The notes under the pieces: model-generated | The model's input: the letters and a program-made list of their open reading frames with translations, nothing else | Told to the model about the DNA's origin: nothing | The model's database searches: none | Translations under genes and position numbers: made by a program | DNA from: Bacteroidetes bacterium GWF2_38_335 | Lineage (GTDB): Bacteria > Bacteroidota > Bacteroidia > Bacteroidales > GWF2-38-335 | Length of the DNA stretch: 64,000 bases | NCBI GenBank assembly: GCA_001769535.1 | Contig: MEOH01000002.1 | Span: 310,001 to 374,000 of the forward strand | Reading direction: 5' to 3' | Part shown: one piece after another, positions 38,199-46,283 of the stretch | Numbering within the stretch: position 1 is the stretch's first letter | How the letters are laid out: each line of letters starts with the position of its first letter

Positions 38199-39464
38199 TT
38201 GAAAAAAAGAACCATAAAGATACTGATCTATCTGAGTGCCTTTTCTCTATTGGGTTTGATAACAACCCAGCTCTTTTGGATCAGAAATGCTATTTTCCTT
38301 TCCGAGGCACAGTTCGACCATCGGGTTTCTGAGGCATTGCAGGACGTATTGGTTGAATTGCCCAAATACAGCAAAGAAGGATGTGAAAAATCATGCATTT
38401 ATTCTTGTCCGAGCAACCGCAACCAGATGCTCGAAATTATCAACCCTACCATCCTGGATTCATTACTGAAAGCCACTTTCGAAAGCTATGAGCTGGGTTC
38501 CGATTTCGAATACGCCATCTTAAACTCATCAAATGATTCGGTTATTTTCAGAAAAACCGGTGTTATTGACGACAATTTTGAAATAAAAACCCATAAAAAG
38601 GGGCTTACCTGTATCGAAGCAACAGACCTGTACACCCTTGAAGTATATTTTCCCCAGAAACGCATGATCATTCTCAGGGAACTTTCTCTTTGGCTTGTGA
38701 TTTCAATAATCCTTATTCTGATAGTGATTTTCTCCTTCGCTGTGAACATCATGGCTATTTTACGACAAAAGAAAATCTCGGAAATAAAAAATGATTTCAT
38801 CAACAATATGACCCATGAGTTTAAAACTCCCATTTCGACCATTTCAATGGCTTCGGAAGTGCTCATGAATGCCGATGACGAATCGCTAAAAGAAAGGGTA
38901 AGAGTTTATTCCAAGGTAATTTATGATGAAAATCTGCGCTTAAAATCACAGGTTGAACAAGTGCTTCAATCTGCCATGCTTGAAAAAAGCGAACTGAATT
39001 TTAATAAACATGAAATCAGGGTACATGATATCCTCAATGAAATTGTTAGTAACATTCAGCTTGACAAACAAAGAAAGGAAATATCCTGGATTATCAATTT
39101 GGATGCTGAAAACGACAAACTTTTAGGCGACCCGATGCATATGCGCAACCTCTTTTCAAACCTTCTGGATAATGCCTGCAAATACTCCGGTGAATCACCA
39201 ATTATAAATATTTCGACAAAAAACGAGGCAAAACGCATCATTGTTGCTGTCGGTGACAATGGTATCGGTATTTCCCCTGCCAATCAAAAATATATTTTCG
39301 ATAAATTTTACAGGGTTCACACCGGCGATGTGCATAACGTAAAAGGTTTTGGACTGGGATTGTTTTATGTGAAGTCCATTGTAACCGCACATGGCGGCAC
39401 CATTAAGGTTCAAAGTGAAATAGACAAAGGCAGTGTTTTTGAAGTTACACTGCCTCTGGCCTGA
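38199..39464 (+). CDS. Membrane sensor histidine kinase with cysteine-rich periplasmic domain
   Basis: A two-component sensor kinase of 421 residues. TM1 is at about 8-28 and TM2 at about 164-187, enclosing a ~135-residue periplasmic sensor region with C62, C66 and C70 (GCEKSCIYSC) and C138. The H-box is NNMTHEFKTPIS with the phospho-acceptor His206. The N-box is LFSNLLDNACKYSG, the G1 box VGDNGIGIS, the F-box FDKFYRV and the G2 box GFGLGLFYVKSI. There is no HAMP domain. The start is TTG at 38199; no ATG exists before residue 77, and TM1 needs this start. The family resembles RprX-like kinases of Bacteroidota. No response regulator gene is adjacent in the window, so its partner lies elsewhere. 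It is convergent with a flavodiiron protein gene. Confidence 0.9.
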   Translation: MKKRTIKILIYLSAFSLLGLITTQLFWIRNAIFLSEAQFDHRVSEALQDVLVELPKYSKEGCEKSCIYSCPSNRNQMLEIINPTILDSLLKATFESYELGSDFEYAILNSSNDSVIFRKTGVIDDNFEIKTHKKGLTCIEATDLYTLEVYFPQKRMIILRELSLWLVISIILILIVIFSFAVNIMAILRQKKISEIKNDFINNMTHEFKTPISTISMASEVLMNADDESLKERVRVYSKVIYDENLRLKSQVEQVLQSAMLEKSELNFNKHEIRVHDILNEIVSNIQLDKQRKEISWIINLDAENDKLLGDPMHMRNLFSNLLDNACKYSGESPIINISTKNEAKRIIVAVGDNGIGISPANQKYIFDKFYRVHTGDVHNVKGFGLGLFYVKSIVTAHGGTIKVQSEIDKGSVFEVTLPLA

Positions 39465-39481
39465 TTCTTTTTTTTTTGAAA

Positions 39482-40642
39482 CTAAATTTTCTCTAACACT
39501 TCATTTCTGATTGCCAAAAGTTCCTCTTCACCCGGAATGTAATTCACATTTACCGTATGGACAATCTGAAACTCCGATTCGGTCATATATCTTTCCATCT
39601 CCTTGATATTTTGCTTAGCCCAGCCATACGATCCAAAGAGAATGGTCTTTCTGTTTTTGGGCGACAATCCCTGCAAATAGGTTAAAAATCCGGCAACGGA
39701 TGGAAGAATACTTTTGTTCAACGTAGGTGACCCGACGCAAACATATTCAGCATTCAGTACTTCGGTCATGATGTCTGAAATGTGATTATCCTGAAGGCAA
39801 TATTTATAAATCCTGTAACCTTTTTGCTCAAATGCATCATAAATTGCATTGGCAATTTTCTCGGTTGAACCCCACATGGTATCATAAACTATCAAAACCT
39901 TTTTATCCAGTGTGTTTGAACTCCAGTCGCGGTATTCCCTGATAATCTCCGGAATATGTTTGCGCCAGATAATTCCATGTGAATTGGCAATTACTTCAAT
40001 ATCCAGTTTTAATGCGTCATCCAGGGCTTTAACAACCTGACTTGAATAGGGCAAAACAATGTTTGCATAATATTTCCTGGCTTCTTCCATGATGATATCC
40101 AGGGGGTATTCATCATCGAAACGCTCTGATGAAGCAAGGTGCTGACCAAAAGCATCGTTCGAAAACAAAATCTTATCTTCAGCCAGATAAGCCACCATAT
40201 TATCGGGCCAGTGAACCATGGGTGTTAATAGAAAATGCAGGTTTCTTTTGCCAAGATTGATTACATCTCCCGATTTCACCTCCACAAAATTCCAGTCTTT
40301 TTTATAATGCGCTTTTAAACCTGAAACCCCTTTTGGTGAAGCATAAACCTTTGCAGCAGGATTCAATTCAACAATTTTTGGTATGGCCCCGGAATGGTCC
40401 ATTTCAACATGATTGCAAATTATTGTATCAATTTTTGAAGGGTCAATTATGGTGGAAATCCTTTTCAGCATTTCATCTGTAAGATAGGATTTTACTGAGT
40501 CGACCAAAGTAATTTTTTCATCAATAATCAGATAGGCATTATAGGTTGAACCCCTTTGGGTGAGGTAACCGTGAAAATTCCTTAAATTCCAGTCAATTGC
40601 TCCAACCCAGTATATTCCTTTTTTTATTTCTGTGGCTTTCAT
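39482..40642 (-). CDS. Flavodiiron protein (FprA-type A flavoprotein)
   Basis: A cytoplasmic enzyme of 386 residues that reduces O2 to water and/or NO to N2O. The N-terminal metallo-beta-lactamase-like domain has the diiron ligand motif H78-x-E80-x-D82-H83 (NHVEMDHSG), His144 (PMVHWPDNM) and Asp163 (FSNDAFG), with a further His in NSHGIIWR. The C-terminal flavodoxin domain starts KKVLIVYDTMWGSTEKIA (FMN-binding loop) and has VCVGSPTLNKS and LFGSYGWAKQ. No rubredoxin or reductase extension is present, so it is a simple class A protein needing a separate electron donor. I choose the ATG at 40642, because upstream codons back to 40672 look untypical (MQFCLLKISN). It implies life with intermittent oxygen or NO exposure. 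Confidence 0.93.
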   Translation of the reverse strand: MKATEIKKGIYWVGAIDWNLRNFHGYLTQRGSTYNAYLIIDEKITLVDSVKSYLTDEMLKRISTIIDPSKIDTIICNHVEMDHSGAIPKIVELNPAAKVYASPKGVSGLKAHYKKDWNFVEVKSGDVINLGKRNLHFLLTPMVHWPDNMVAYLAEDKILFSNDAFGQHLASSERFDDEYPLDIIMEEARKYYANIVLPYSSQVVKALDDALKLDIEVIANSHGIIWRKHIPEIIREYRDWSSNTLDKKVLIVYDTMWGSTEKIANAIYDAFEQKGYRIYKYCLQDNHISDIMTEVLNAEYVCVGSPTLNKSILPSVAGFLTYLQGLSPKNRKTILFGSYGWAKQNIKEMERYMTESEFQIVHTVNVNYIPGEEELLAIRNEVLEKI

Positions 40643-40981
40643 ATTTGATATTTTTAATAAACAGAATTGCAAAATTAATAAAAGATTTTATGACTTTGGA
40701 TATTTTTTTGTGATATGCATTTCCTGTTCGGGAACAGGCAAATAAACAATTTCAATACTTGCGAATGGCTCAAGGATGTTTTGAAAAGATTGACAAGCCA
40801 AAAAGCAAACAAGCTCGACGAGCTGCTGCCCCGGAACAGGAAAAAAATCAAAAACCAGATTGCTCCACAATAAACAAACTTAATTTACAGTCATAGAATT
40901 TTCAAGACTTGCTTGGTAGAGGAGATACGAAAATTCTTGGTTCCTAATGATTGTAATACGCTATGAAATATTACAATTTCA
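40643..40981. other. Intergenic region with small hairpins, no gene recognised
   Basis: About 340 bases without a convincing gene. The 60-codon frame on the minus strand (40688-40870) has no family likeness. Three short hairpins are seen: CCTGTTC-GG-GAACAGG at 40723-40738, AGCTCG-A-CGAGCT at 40812-40824, and ATTGTAATA with TATTACAAT at 40949-40976. The last lies 6 bases past the stop of the 40982-42568 gene and may help end its transcript, although it lacks a T-tract. AACAGG recurs near 40835, so some of the region may be a decayed inverted repeat. Confidence 0.5.
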
Positions 40982-42568
40982 TTATTTTAGGATCATTTTT
41001 TCGCTTTTAACTAATTTCCCATCAACAAACAAATTGCATAGGTATGTGCCTTTTACCCAACCGGAAGTGTAAATTTCTGTTTTATCGGATTTTATTGGGA
41101 TGGTTGTTTTGGCATGGCCGTTTAAACCGGTTATCCGGAGTTCTGATTTTGATCCTTCGGGCAAAAAAGTTTGAACTGTGAAGTTATTTTGACTTGGATT
41201 AGGAAATATTTTAAAATCAATGTTTACGATTTCCTGTATATCATCACCAAGAACAACATGTATGGTCTTTGTTGCTGTTTCAACACAGGTGTTGTGTGTC
41301 ACTGTTACCTGAACATTGTAATCGCCAATGGCTGTGTAAATATGGCTGGGGTCTTTTATGTTATCTGACCCTGAATCACCGAAATCCCAGTCCCATGAAT
41401 CAACGTAAGCGTTATTATTGTAAAACTGGACTTCGACCTGTCCTTCGGCCAATTCGAAGGTATCGGTAAGGGTAAAGACCCGTGGTTTAATGTACCGGCA
41501 CTCTATTGTGTCAAGGGGCATCTCCCAACAGGCAATTGCTTTTTGGGGCTGGCCATTTACAGAATCAATTTCTCCACCAACATACAACCTGTCCTGCCAT
41601 TCTTCTAATGCCAAGACACCCCATTTCACGCCACCACCAACCATTTGCCAAGCTGTACCATCCCATCGGGCTAACCGATCAGTAAATACTCCGCCAATTG
41701 TATCATAAGATAAACCAGCATACAAATCACCGTTATAAAATTCAATTGACAAACAACTGGATTGATAACCATTTCCATAACCAACCTTTTCCCAATTAAA
41801 ACCGTTCCAAATTGCCACATTATCAGTTAAAATAGTGTCATCAACCACAATAAAACCACCACCGACATATAAAAAGTTGTTGAATGTATCAACTTCCATA
41901 TCCCTTATTAAATCACTCATATGTCCTCCAACATCTTCCCAAGCAGCCAAACCAGTCCCTCCAACATATTTTTTTAACACATTCCATGACCCTCCTGCAT
42001 ATAACTCTCCGTTATATATTTCCAATGCATAGGTCGAAGCAAAGGGCAACGAGCCAATGTCAACATAATCGCTAATATCAGCATCGTATGCGGCAATCCT
42101 TGAGGCGGTCCCGGGTTTATTTGTTGCCAAAATTAACGTATCCCTAAATACCACCATGTCATTCACGGCGCTTCCTAATTCACCGAAACTATTTGGCAAT
42201 GACTCCCATTGAATTCCATTCCATCTGGCAATTCTATCAGTATTTGCAACTCCACTAGCATTTGAAAAATAGCCACCAAAATACAATTTCCCTTTATATT
42301 TTGTGACACATACTCCACCATTATTTATCCCTCCGTCAAACTTTCCCCAGTTAATTGTATCCCAAACACCTGCACCATAAAGTAAATTTGTGCCTCCATA
42401 ATAAAAACCTCCTGTAGCATATAACTTGTTTCCCTCACAATATAATCCCCTCACTGAAGCAATCCCAGGGTAATTTGATAAGGTATCATTTCCAAAGGAT
42501 ATCCAATTTTGAGAAAACCCTGATAGATAAAAAATAATCAGAACAATATGTATAAACTTTGTTTTCAT
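40982..42568 (-). CDS. T9SS-secreted beta-propeller-like protein with PKD domain, copy 1
   Basis: A secreted protein of 528 residues. Signal MKTKFIHIVLIIFYLSGFSQ. Residues about 22-345 are propeller-like repeats of the type NGELYAGGSW, NNFLYVGGGF, NGDLYAGLSY and QDRLYVGGEID alternating with ARWNG or AIWNGFNWE motifs. A PKD domain follows at about 365-440 (VDSWDWDFGDSGSDNIKDPSHIY). A type A sorting domain ends the protein (KIFPNPSQNNFTVQ to LVKSEKMILK). Ligand or role is unknown; the blades resemble Kelch-like repeats without catalytic residues. The upstream gene is a clear paralogue, with an identical segment EGQVEVQFYNNNAYVDSWDW in the PKD region. Confidence 0.85.
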   Translation of the reverse strand: MKTKFIHIVLIIFYLSGFSQNWISFGNDTLSNYPGIASVRGLYCEGNKLYATGGFYYGGTNLLYGAGVWDTINWGKFDGGINNGGVCVTKYKGKLYFGGYFSNASGVANTDRIARWNGIQWESLPNSFGELGSAVNDMVVFRDTLILATNKPGTASRIAAYDADISDYVDIGSLPFASTYALEIYNGELYAGGSWNVLKKYVGGTGLAAWEDVGGHMSDLIRDMEVDTFNNFLYVGGGFIVVDDTILTDNVAIWNGFNWEKVGYGNGYQSSCLSIEFYNGDLYAGLSYDTIGGVFTDRLARWDGTAWQMVGGGVKWGVLALEEWQDRLYVGGEIDSVNGQPQKAIACWEMPLDTIECRYIKPRVFTLTDTFELAEGQVEVQFYNNNAYVDSWDWDFGDSGSDNIKDPSHIYTAIGDYNVQVTVTHNTCVETATKTIHVVLGDDIQEIVNIDFKIFPNPSQNNFTVQTFLPEGSKSELRITGLNGHAKTTIPIKSDKTEIYTSGWVKGTYLCNLFVDGKLVKSEKMILK

Positions 42569-42575
42569 TTCAACC

Positions 42576-42606
42576 CAAAATTAATACAAAATTAAAAAAG
42601 AATCAA
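42576..42606 (-). promoter_or_regulatory. Promoter-like sequence overlapping the upstream terminator
   Basis: On the minus strand a TTG at 42604-42606, inside the terminator stem, lies 20 bases from TAATTTTG at 42576-42583. A second TAATTTTG sits at 42587-42594. The proximal box would give a very short leader before the ATG at 42568. Confidence 0.4.
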
Positions 42607-42627
42607 GTAATCACTTGATTCTTTTTT
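42594..42627 (-). terminator. Intrinsic terminator of copy 2 gene
   Basis: AAAAAAGAATCAAGT, a four-base loop and ACTTGATTCTTTTTT form a perfect 15-bp stem 30 bases beyond the stop codon of the 42658-44241 gene. Confidence 0.9.
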
Positions 42628-42657
42628 ATTTAACACATACTTTGAATATAATCTTAA

Positions 42658-44241
42658 CTATTTCAAAATCAACTTTTCACTTTTTACCAACTTACCATCT
42701 ACAAATAAATTGCAGATATATGTGCCTATGACCCATCCATCTGTTTTGACCAATGTCATTTCTGACTCAACAGGGATGATTGTTTTTGTGTGACCGTTTA
42801 TTCCCGTAATTCTGAGTTGACAATTTTTATATTCTGAAAAATTTAACTGTACGGTAAAGTTGTTGTCACTTGGATTTGGGTAAACTTTGAAATTTAAACT
42901 TTCAATCTCCTCCATTCCTACGCCATTCCTAATATGAATAGTTTTTGAAGCAGTTTTTACACATGAACTATGCGCAACAGTTACCTGTATGTTAAAATCA
43001 CCAGTATCCGTAAAAATAAATGCAGGATCTTTAATATCTGCTGTTCCCAAACTACCAAAATACCAGTCCCATGAATCCACATACGCATTATTGTTGTAAA
43101 ACTGTACTTCGACCTGACCTTCGATTAAGTCAAATGTGTCGGCAACCGTAAAAACTCGGGGTTTGATATAACTACAACTAGTATCAGGAACAAATACCTT
43201 TGCAAGGCCAAATGCAGGAAGGTCACCTGCTTGATTAAAATAGCCACCAACATACAAGGTGTCCTGAAAAACCTCAAGGGCAGCTACAGTATTGTTTGTC
43301 CCAGACCCTACACTGTCCCATTTTTCACCATTCCAAAATGCTATACAATTGACTTCTAAACCATCATTTAGATTCGTCATGCCACTACCAATGTACAAAT
43401 CACCTCTATATACAGCCATTGATTTAAACCAGACAGCCGTTGGCAAATTAGTCCCCAATGAATTCCATTTAAAACCATCCCACATGGCTGCCATATATGA
43501 TGGAACACCTCCGTCAATATACCCAAAATCACCGCCAACATAAAGAAAGTTATTAAATGTGTCAACTGTCATATCATATACCCAAGCATCAGGCCCACCG
43601 GGAAAATCCAGCCAATCTGTACCGCCAAGATACTTCCTGAGGCCAAAATTCCCTCCTGCAAACAACTCACCATTAAATGTCTCAAGTGCCCTTACCCAAT
43701 TACAGTCCATATCACCCACATTCAACCAGTTTTCTCCATCAAAAGCAAGGATTTCCCTGCCGGCAACCCCTCCAATACTATTAAATTCTCCTCCGACAAA
43801 AAGTTTGTTTTCAAAAACAATGAAATCATAAACATCATTCCCCGCTGCACCTCCAGCAGGCCCACTCCAATTTGTGTCATTCCAAGAAGCAAGGTATGCA
43901 GTATTTGAAGCATTTTCCACTTCTAAAAAACCACCCCCCATAAACAATTTTTCACTGAATGACTTTAAACACTTTGGAGAACCTGCAAATTGCGAAATTC
44001 CATTGCCTAAAGTGAACCAATTGGTATTTTTAATTTCAAAAATACCATTTACGTAAGTCGAATTTACTTTCAGAAATGCTCCACAAACAAAAAGAGAACT
44101 ATCCCCTTTATTTAAAAAACATTCAATCACAGCACTCCCTCCACTTGTAATTGTATCAATATTCGAAAAAGAAGTACTCCACTGTTGGGAATATCCATTT
44201 AACGTTAAGACAAAAAATAATATTAACAGTACTCTTTTCAT
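42658..44241 (-). CDS. T9SS-secreted beta-propeller-like protein with PKD domain, copy 2
   Basis: A secreted protein of 527 residues, paralogous to 40982-42568. Signal MKRVLLILFFVLTLNGYSQ. I prefer the ATG at 44241 because it opens the signal peptide and avoids overlap with the preceding gene's stop at 44243; an ATG at 44253 adds MSNK. Propeller-like repeats occupy about 25-350 (EKLFMGGGF, NKLFVGGEFN, NGELFAGGNF, NNFLYVGGDF, QDTLYVGGYFN). A PKD domain lies at about 370-440 (VDSWDWYFGSLGTADIKDP), and a type A sorting domain ends it (KVYPNPSDNNFTVQ to LVKSEKLILK). The loop WDFGD of the copy-1 PKD is WYFGS here, so calcium or structural features of that domain may differ. Confidence 0.85.
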   Translation of the reverse strand: MKRVLLILFFVLTLNGYSQQWSTSFSNIDTITSGGSAVIECFLNKGDSSLFVCGAFLKVNSTYVNGIFEIKNTNWFTLGNGISQFAGSPKCLKSFSEKLFMGGGFLEVENASNTAYLASWNDTNWSGPAGGAAGNDVYDFIVFENKLFVGGEFNSIGGVAGREILAFDGENWLNVGDMDCNWVRALETFNGELFAGGNFGLRKYLGGTDWLDFPGGPDAWVYDMTVDTFNNFLYVGGDFGYIDGGVPSYMAAMWDGFKWNSLGTNLPTAVWFKSMAVYRGDLYIGSGMTNLNDGLEVNCIAFWNGEKWDSVGSGTNNTVAALEVFQDTLYVGGYFNQAGDLPAFGLAKVFVPDTSCSYIKPRVFTVADTFDLIEGQVEVQFYNNNAYVDSWDWYFGSLGTADIKDPAFIFTDTGDFNIQVTVAHSSCVKTASKTIHIRNGVGMEEIESLNFKVYPNPSDNNFTVQLNFSEYKNCQLRITGINGHTKTIIPVESEMTLVKTDGWVIGTYICNLFVDGKLVKSEKLILK

Positions 44242-44242
44242 T

Positions 44243-44863
44243 TTATTGGACAATCATTCGTTTTGTTTTTTGAACAACTCCGTTAACTAATAAAGAATAA
44301 GAATATAGTCCTGGAACAAAATTTGCTTTTTCAATAACCAATTGGTTTTTATTACTTTCTATAGGGTATTCAAGCACTGTCCTTCCATAAGTATCAACCA
44401 CAACAATCTTGCCCTCAATGCTTTTCGGAACAGAATATTCAATCACAGTTTTATCATTGAACGGATCAGGATAGTTTTCACCAAGCCATAAATCATTATT
44501 ATCTGTATCATCCTCAATTACTGAATCGTTCTGTTTTATTGTCAATGACCTTGTTTCAATATCCAATGGGCATTCAGGCACTTTCTCTCCAAACAACAAC
44601 ATCAATAAAGATTGGGCATTTGCAGTTCCCAAACCAGCAGGACATCTATTTGCTATTTCCCTTATTTGCTCCACTTCGATTTCAGTTAATTCATAAACAG
44701 ATTTGTTTTCAATATACAAAGATAATAAAATTGAATGTAAAGTCAACCAATCATTTACCTGAATGTCAGAGGAAACAATTCCGTTTAGTTTATTTTGAGC
44801 CAAACTAAAAAAACAAAAAAGCAAAACATAATATTTTTTAGAAAACAAAACCACCTGCGGCAA
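44243..44863 (-). CDS. Short T9SS type A sorting-domain protein, possibly a truncated remnant
   Basis: About 206 residues with no ATG start. The frame could begin at TTG (44863), GTG (44854) or a later TTG, and only then gives the signal-like stretch KKYYVLLFCFFSLAQ. Residues 40-110 include LREIA-like EIEVEQIREIANRCPAGLGTANAQ followed by PECPLD. This motif normally precedes the sorting domain in long Bacteroidota cargo proteins. The rest is a type A sorting domain (LGENYPDPFNDKTVIEYSVP to VQKTKRMIVQ). So it looks like the tail of a larger gene joined to a poor start, either a decayed gene or a very short cargo protein. It ends 1 base before copy 2 and is probably in its transcript. Confidence 0.6.
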   Translation of the reverse strand: MPQVVLFSKKYYVLLFCFFSLAQNKLNGIVSSDIQVNDWLTLHSILLSLYIENKSVYELTEIEVEQIREIANRCPAGLGTANAQSLLMLLFGEKVPECPLDIETRSLTIKQNDSVIEDDTDNNDLWLGENYPDPFNDKTVIEYSVPKSIEGKIVVVDTYGRTVLEYPIESNKNQLVIEKANFVPGLYSYSLLVNGVVQKTKRMIVQ

Positions 44864-44931
44864 ATAAATAGCTTCTATATTGAATATTAGGGAAAATAAT
44901 GTCAGTCATTAAAGAGAGAGTATGCCGCAGG
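44854..44931. repeat. Short inverted repeat at the start of the truncated cargo gene
   Basis: CCTGCGGCA (44854-44862) and TGCCGCAGG (44923-44931) are perfect 9-base inverted copies 60 bases apart. The left arm includes the putative start codon of the minus-strand gene. Confidence 0.55.
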
Positions 44932-45010
44932 GAATATATTTTAAAGAACGTTTTTATACCGTTTATGACTAATTGGGTTTTGAATGACAAACCTAATTAT
45001 TTATTTTTCT

Positions 45011-45018
45011 TACATTTG
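45011..45018 (+). promoter_or_regulatory. -7 box of C1 peptidase gene
   Basis: TACATTTG is an exact TAnnTTTG match 21 bases before the ATG at 45040. No well-spaced -33 TTG was found. Confidence 0.5.
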
Positions 45019-45039
45019 TAATTCAAAAATATTCACATC

Positions 45040-46278
45040 ATGAAAAAAGCTGGTTCGGTTATATTTATTTTGATTGCAATTACTGCTTTCGGTCAAAGCA
45101 AAATCAAAGACAAAGTCCGTTTTAAAGAATACGACTTTTCCAAAAGTTTTTATTATACATCCATTTTAAAAGATGTGCAGGACCAGGAGGATAAAAAAGC
45201 CGGAGAAAAGAAAGCCCGTACGATTTTATCTGTTGATTTTACAGGAAAATCATTCCCGACAAAAATTGATGAGTACAAAACCGTATGGCATGGTAAGCCC
45301 GTTTCGCAAGGTAACGCAGGCACTTGCTGGTGCTTTTCTGCCACTTCTTTTTTTGAATCAGAAGTGAAACGGATTTCCGGAAAAGAAGTCAAATTATCCG
45401 AAATTTATACTGTGTACTGGGAATATGTTGAAAGAGCACGCGATTATGTCAAAACTCGCGGCGAAACTTATTTTGCCGAAGGCTCGGAAGCTGCTTTTGC
45501 CGGAATTATTTATGAAAAATACGGCATTGTTCCCGAAAAAGATTACTCCGGTAAGCTCAACGGTCGCAAACACCACTCACACCGCGAAATGGTTGAGGAA
45601 ATGACCAAATACCTCGAAAAAGTTAAGGAAAATGGTGCATGGAATGAAGAGGAAGTGGTAAAAACCATTAAATCTATCCTTGATTATCATATTGGTACTC
45701 CTCCGACAGAAATTACTGTTGATGGAAAAAAAATGACTCCGCTTCAGTATCTGAATGATGTTCTGTCATTAAAAATTGGTGATTATTACAGTTTCATGTC
45801 AATCAAAAACGCAAAGTACGATCAAAAAAGCGAATTAATCGAAGCCGATAACTGGAGACATTACGATGACTATTACAATGTGTCCCTTGATGATTACATG
45901 ACTCTGATTAAAGAAGCTGTTGACAAAGGCTTTTCAATCAGCATCTGCGGGGATATTTCGGAGCCCGGACATGATTCGGAATTTGAGGTAGCCGTGATTC
46001 CCTCTTATGATATTCCATCAGAATACATCAACGAAGATTCAAGAATGTACCGTCTCGAAAACAAAACCACAACCGATGACCATTGCATCCACCTTGTGGG
46101 ATATAAGGTTGTTGACGGTATTTACTGGTTTCTTATGAAAGACTCTGGCGCCGGTGCATTTGACGGTCCAAATAAAGGTTATTATTTCTTCCATGAAGAT
46201 TTTATCAAACTGAAAATGATGAACATCCTCATTCATAAAGATGCTGCAAGGAAAGTCCTTGACAAAATTATCAAATAG
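45040..46278 (+). CDS. Secreted C1-family (papain-like) cysteine peptidase
   Basis: A protein of 412 residues with signal MKKAGSVIFILIAITAFGQ. The papain/bleomycin-hydrolase active-site start is clear: oxyanion Gln90 and nucleophile Cys96 in SQGNAGTCWCFSATSFFESE. The His is most likely His348 in TDDHCIHLVGYK, which aligns with DHAVAAVGY-type motifs. The third residue, normally Asn in KNSWG, appears as Asp368 in FLMKDSGAGAF. The insert between about 170 and 340 and the SE-x-Y segment after the Cys helix resemble the C1B/aminopeptidase C branch. It is probably periplasmic or exported. Five bases separate it from the YciB-like/Nudix gene, so they form an operon with a -7 box upstream. Confidence 0.87.
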   Translation: MKKAGSVIFILIAITAFGQSKIKDKVRFKEYDFSKSFYYTSILKDVQDQEDKKAGEKKARTILSVDFTGKSFPTKIDEYKTVWHGKPVSQGNAGTCWCFSATSFFESEVKRISGKEVKLSEIYTVYWEYVERARDYVKTRGETYFAEGSEAAFAGIIYEKYGIVPEKDYSGKLNGRKHHSHREMVEEMTKYLEKVKENGAWNEEEVVKTIKSILDYHIGTPPTEITVDGKKMTPLQYLNDVLSLKIGDYYSFMSIKNAKYDQKSELIEADNWRHYDDYYNVSLDDYMTLIKEAVDKGFSISICGDISEPGHDSEFEVAVIPSYDIPSEYINEDSRMYRLENKTTTDDHCIHLVGYKVVDGIYWFLMKDSGAGAFDGPNKGYYFFHEDFIKLKMMNILIHKDAARKVLDKIIK

Positions 46279-46283
46279 GAACC

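Noticed and set aside
40688-40870. 60-codon minus-strand frame in the intergenic gap
   Set aside because: No signal peptide, family motif or plausible promoter; its codons run across small hairpins.
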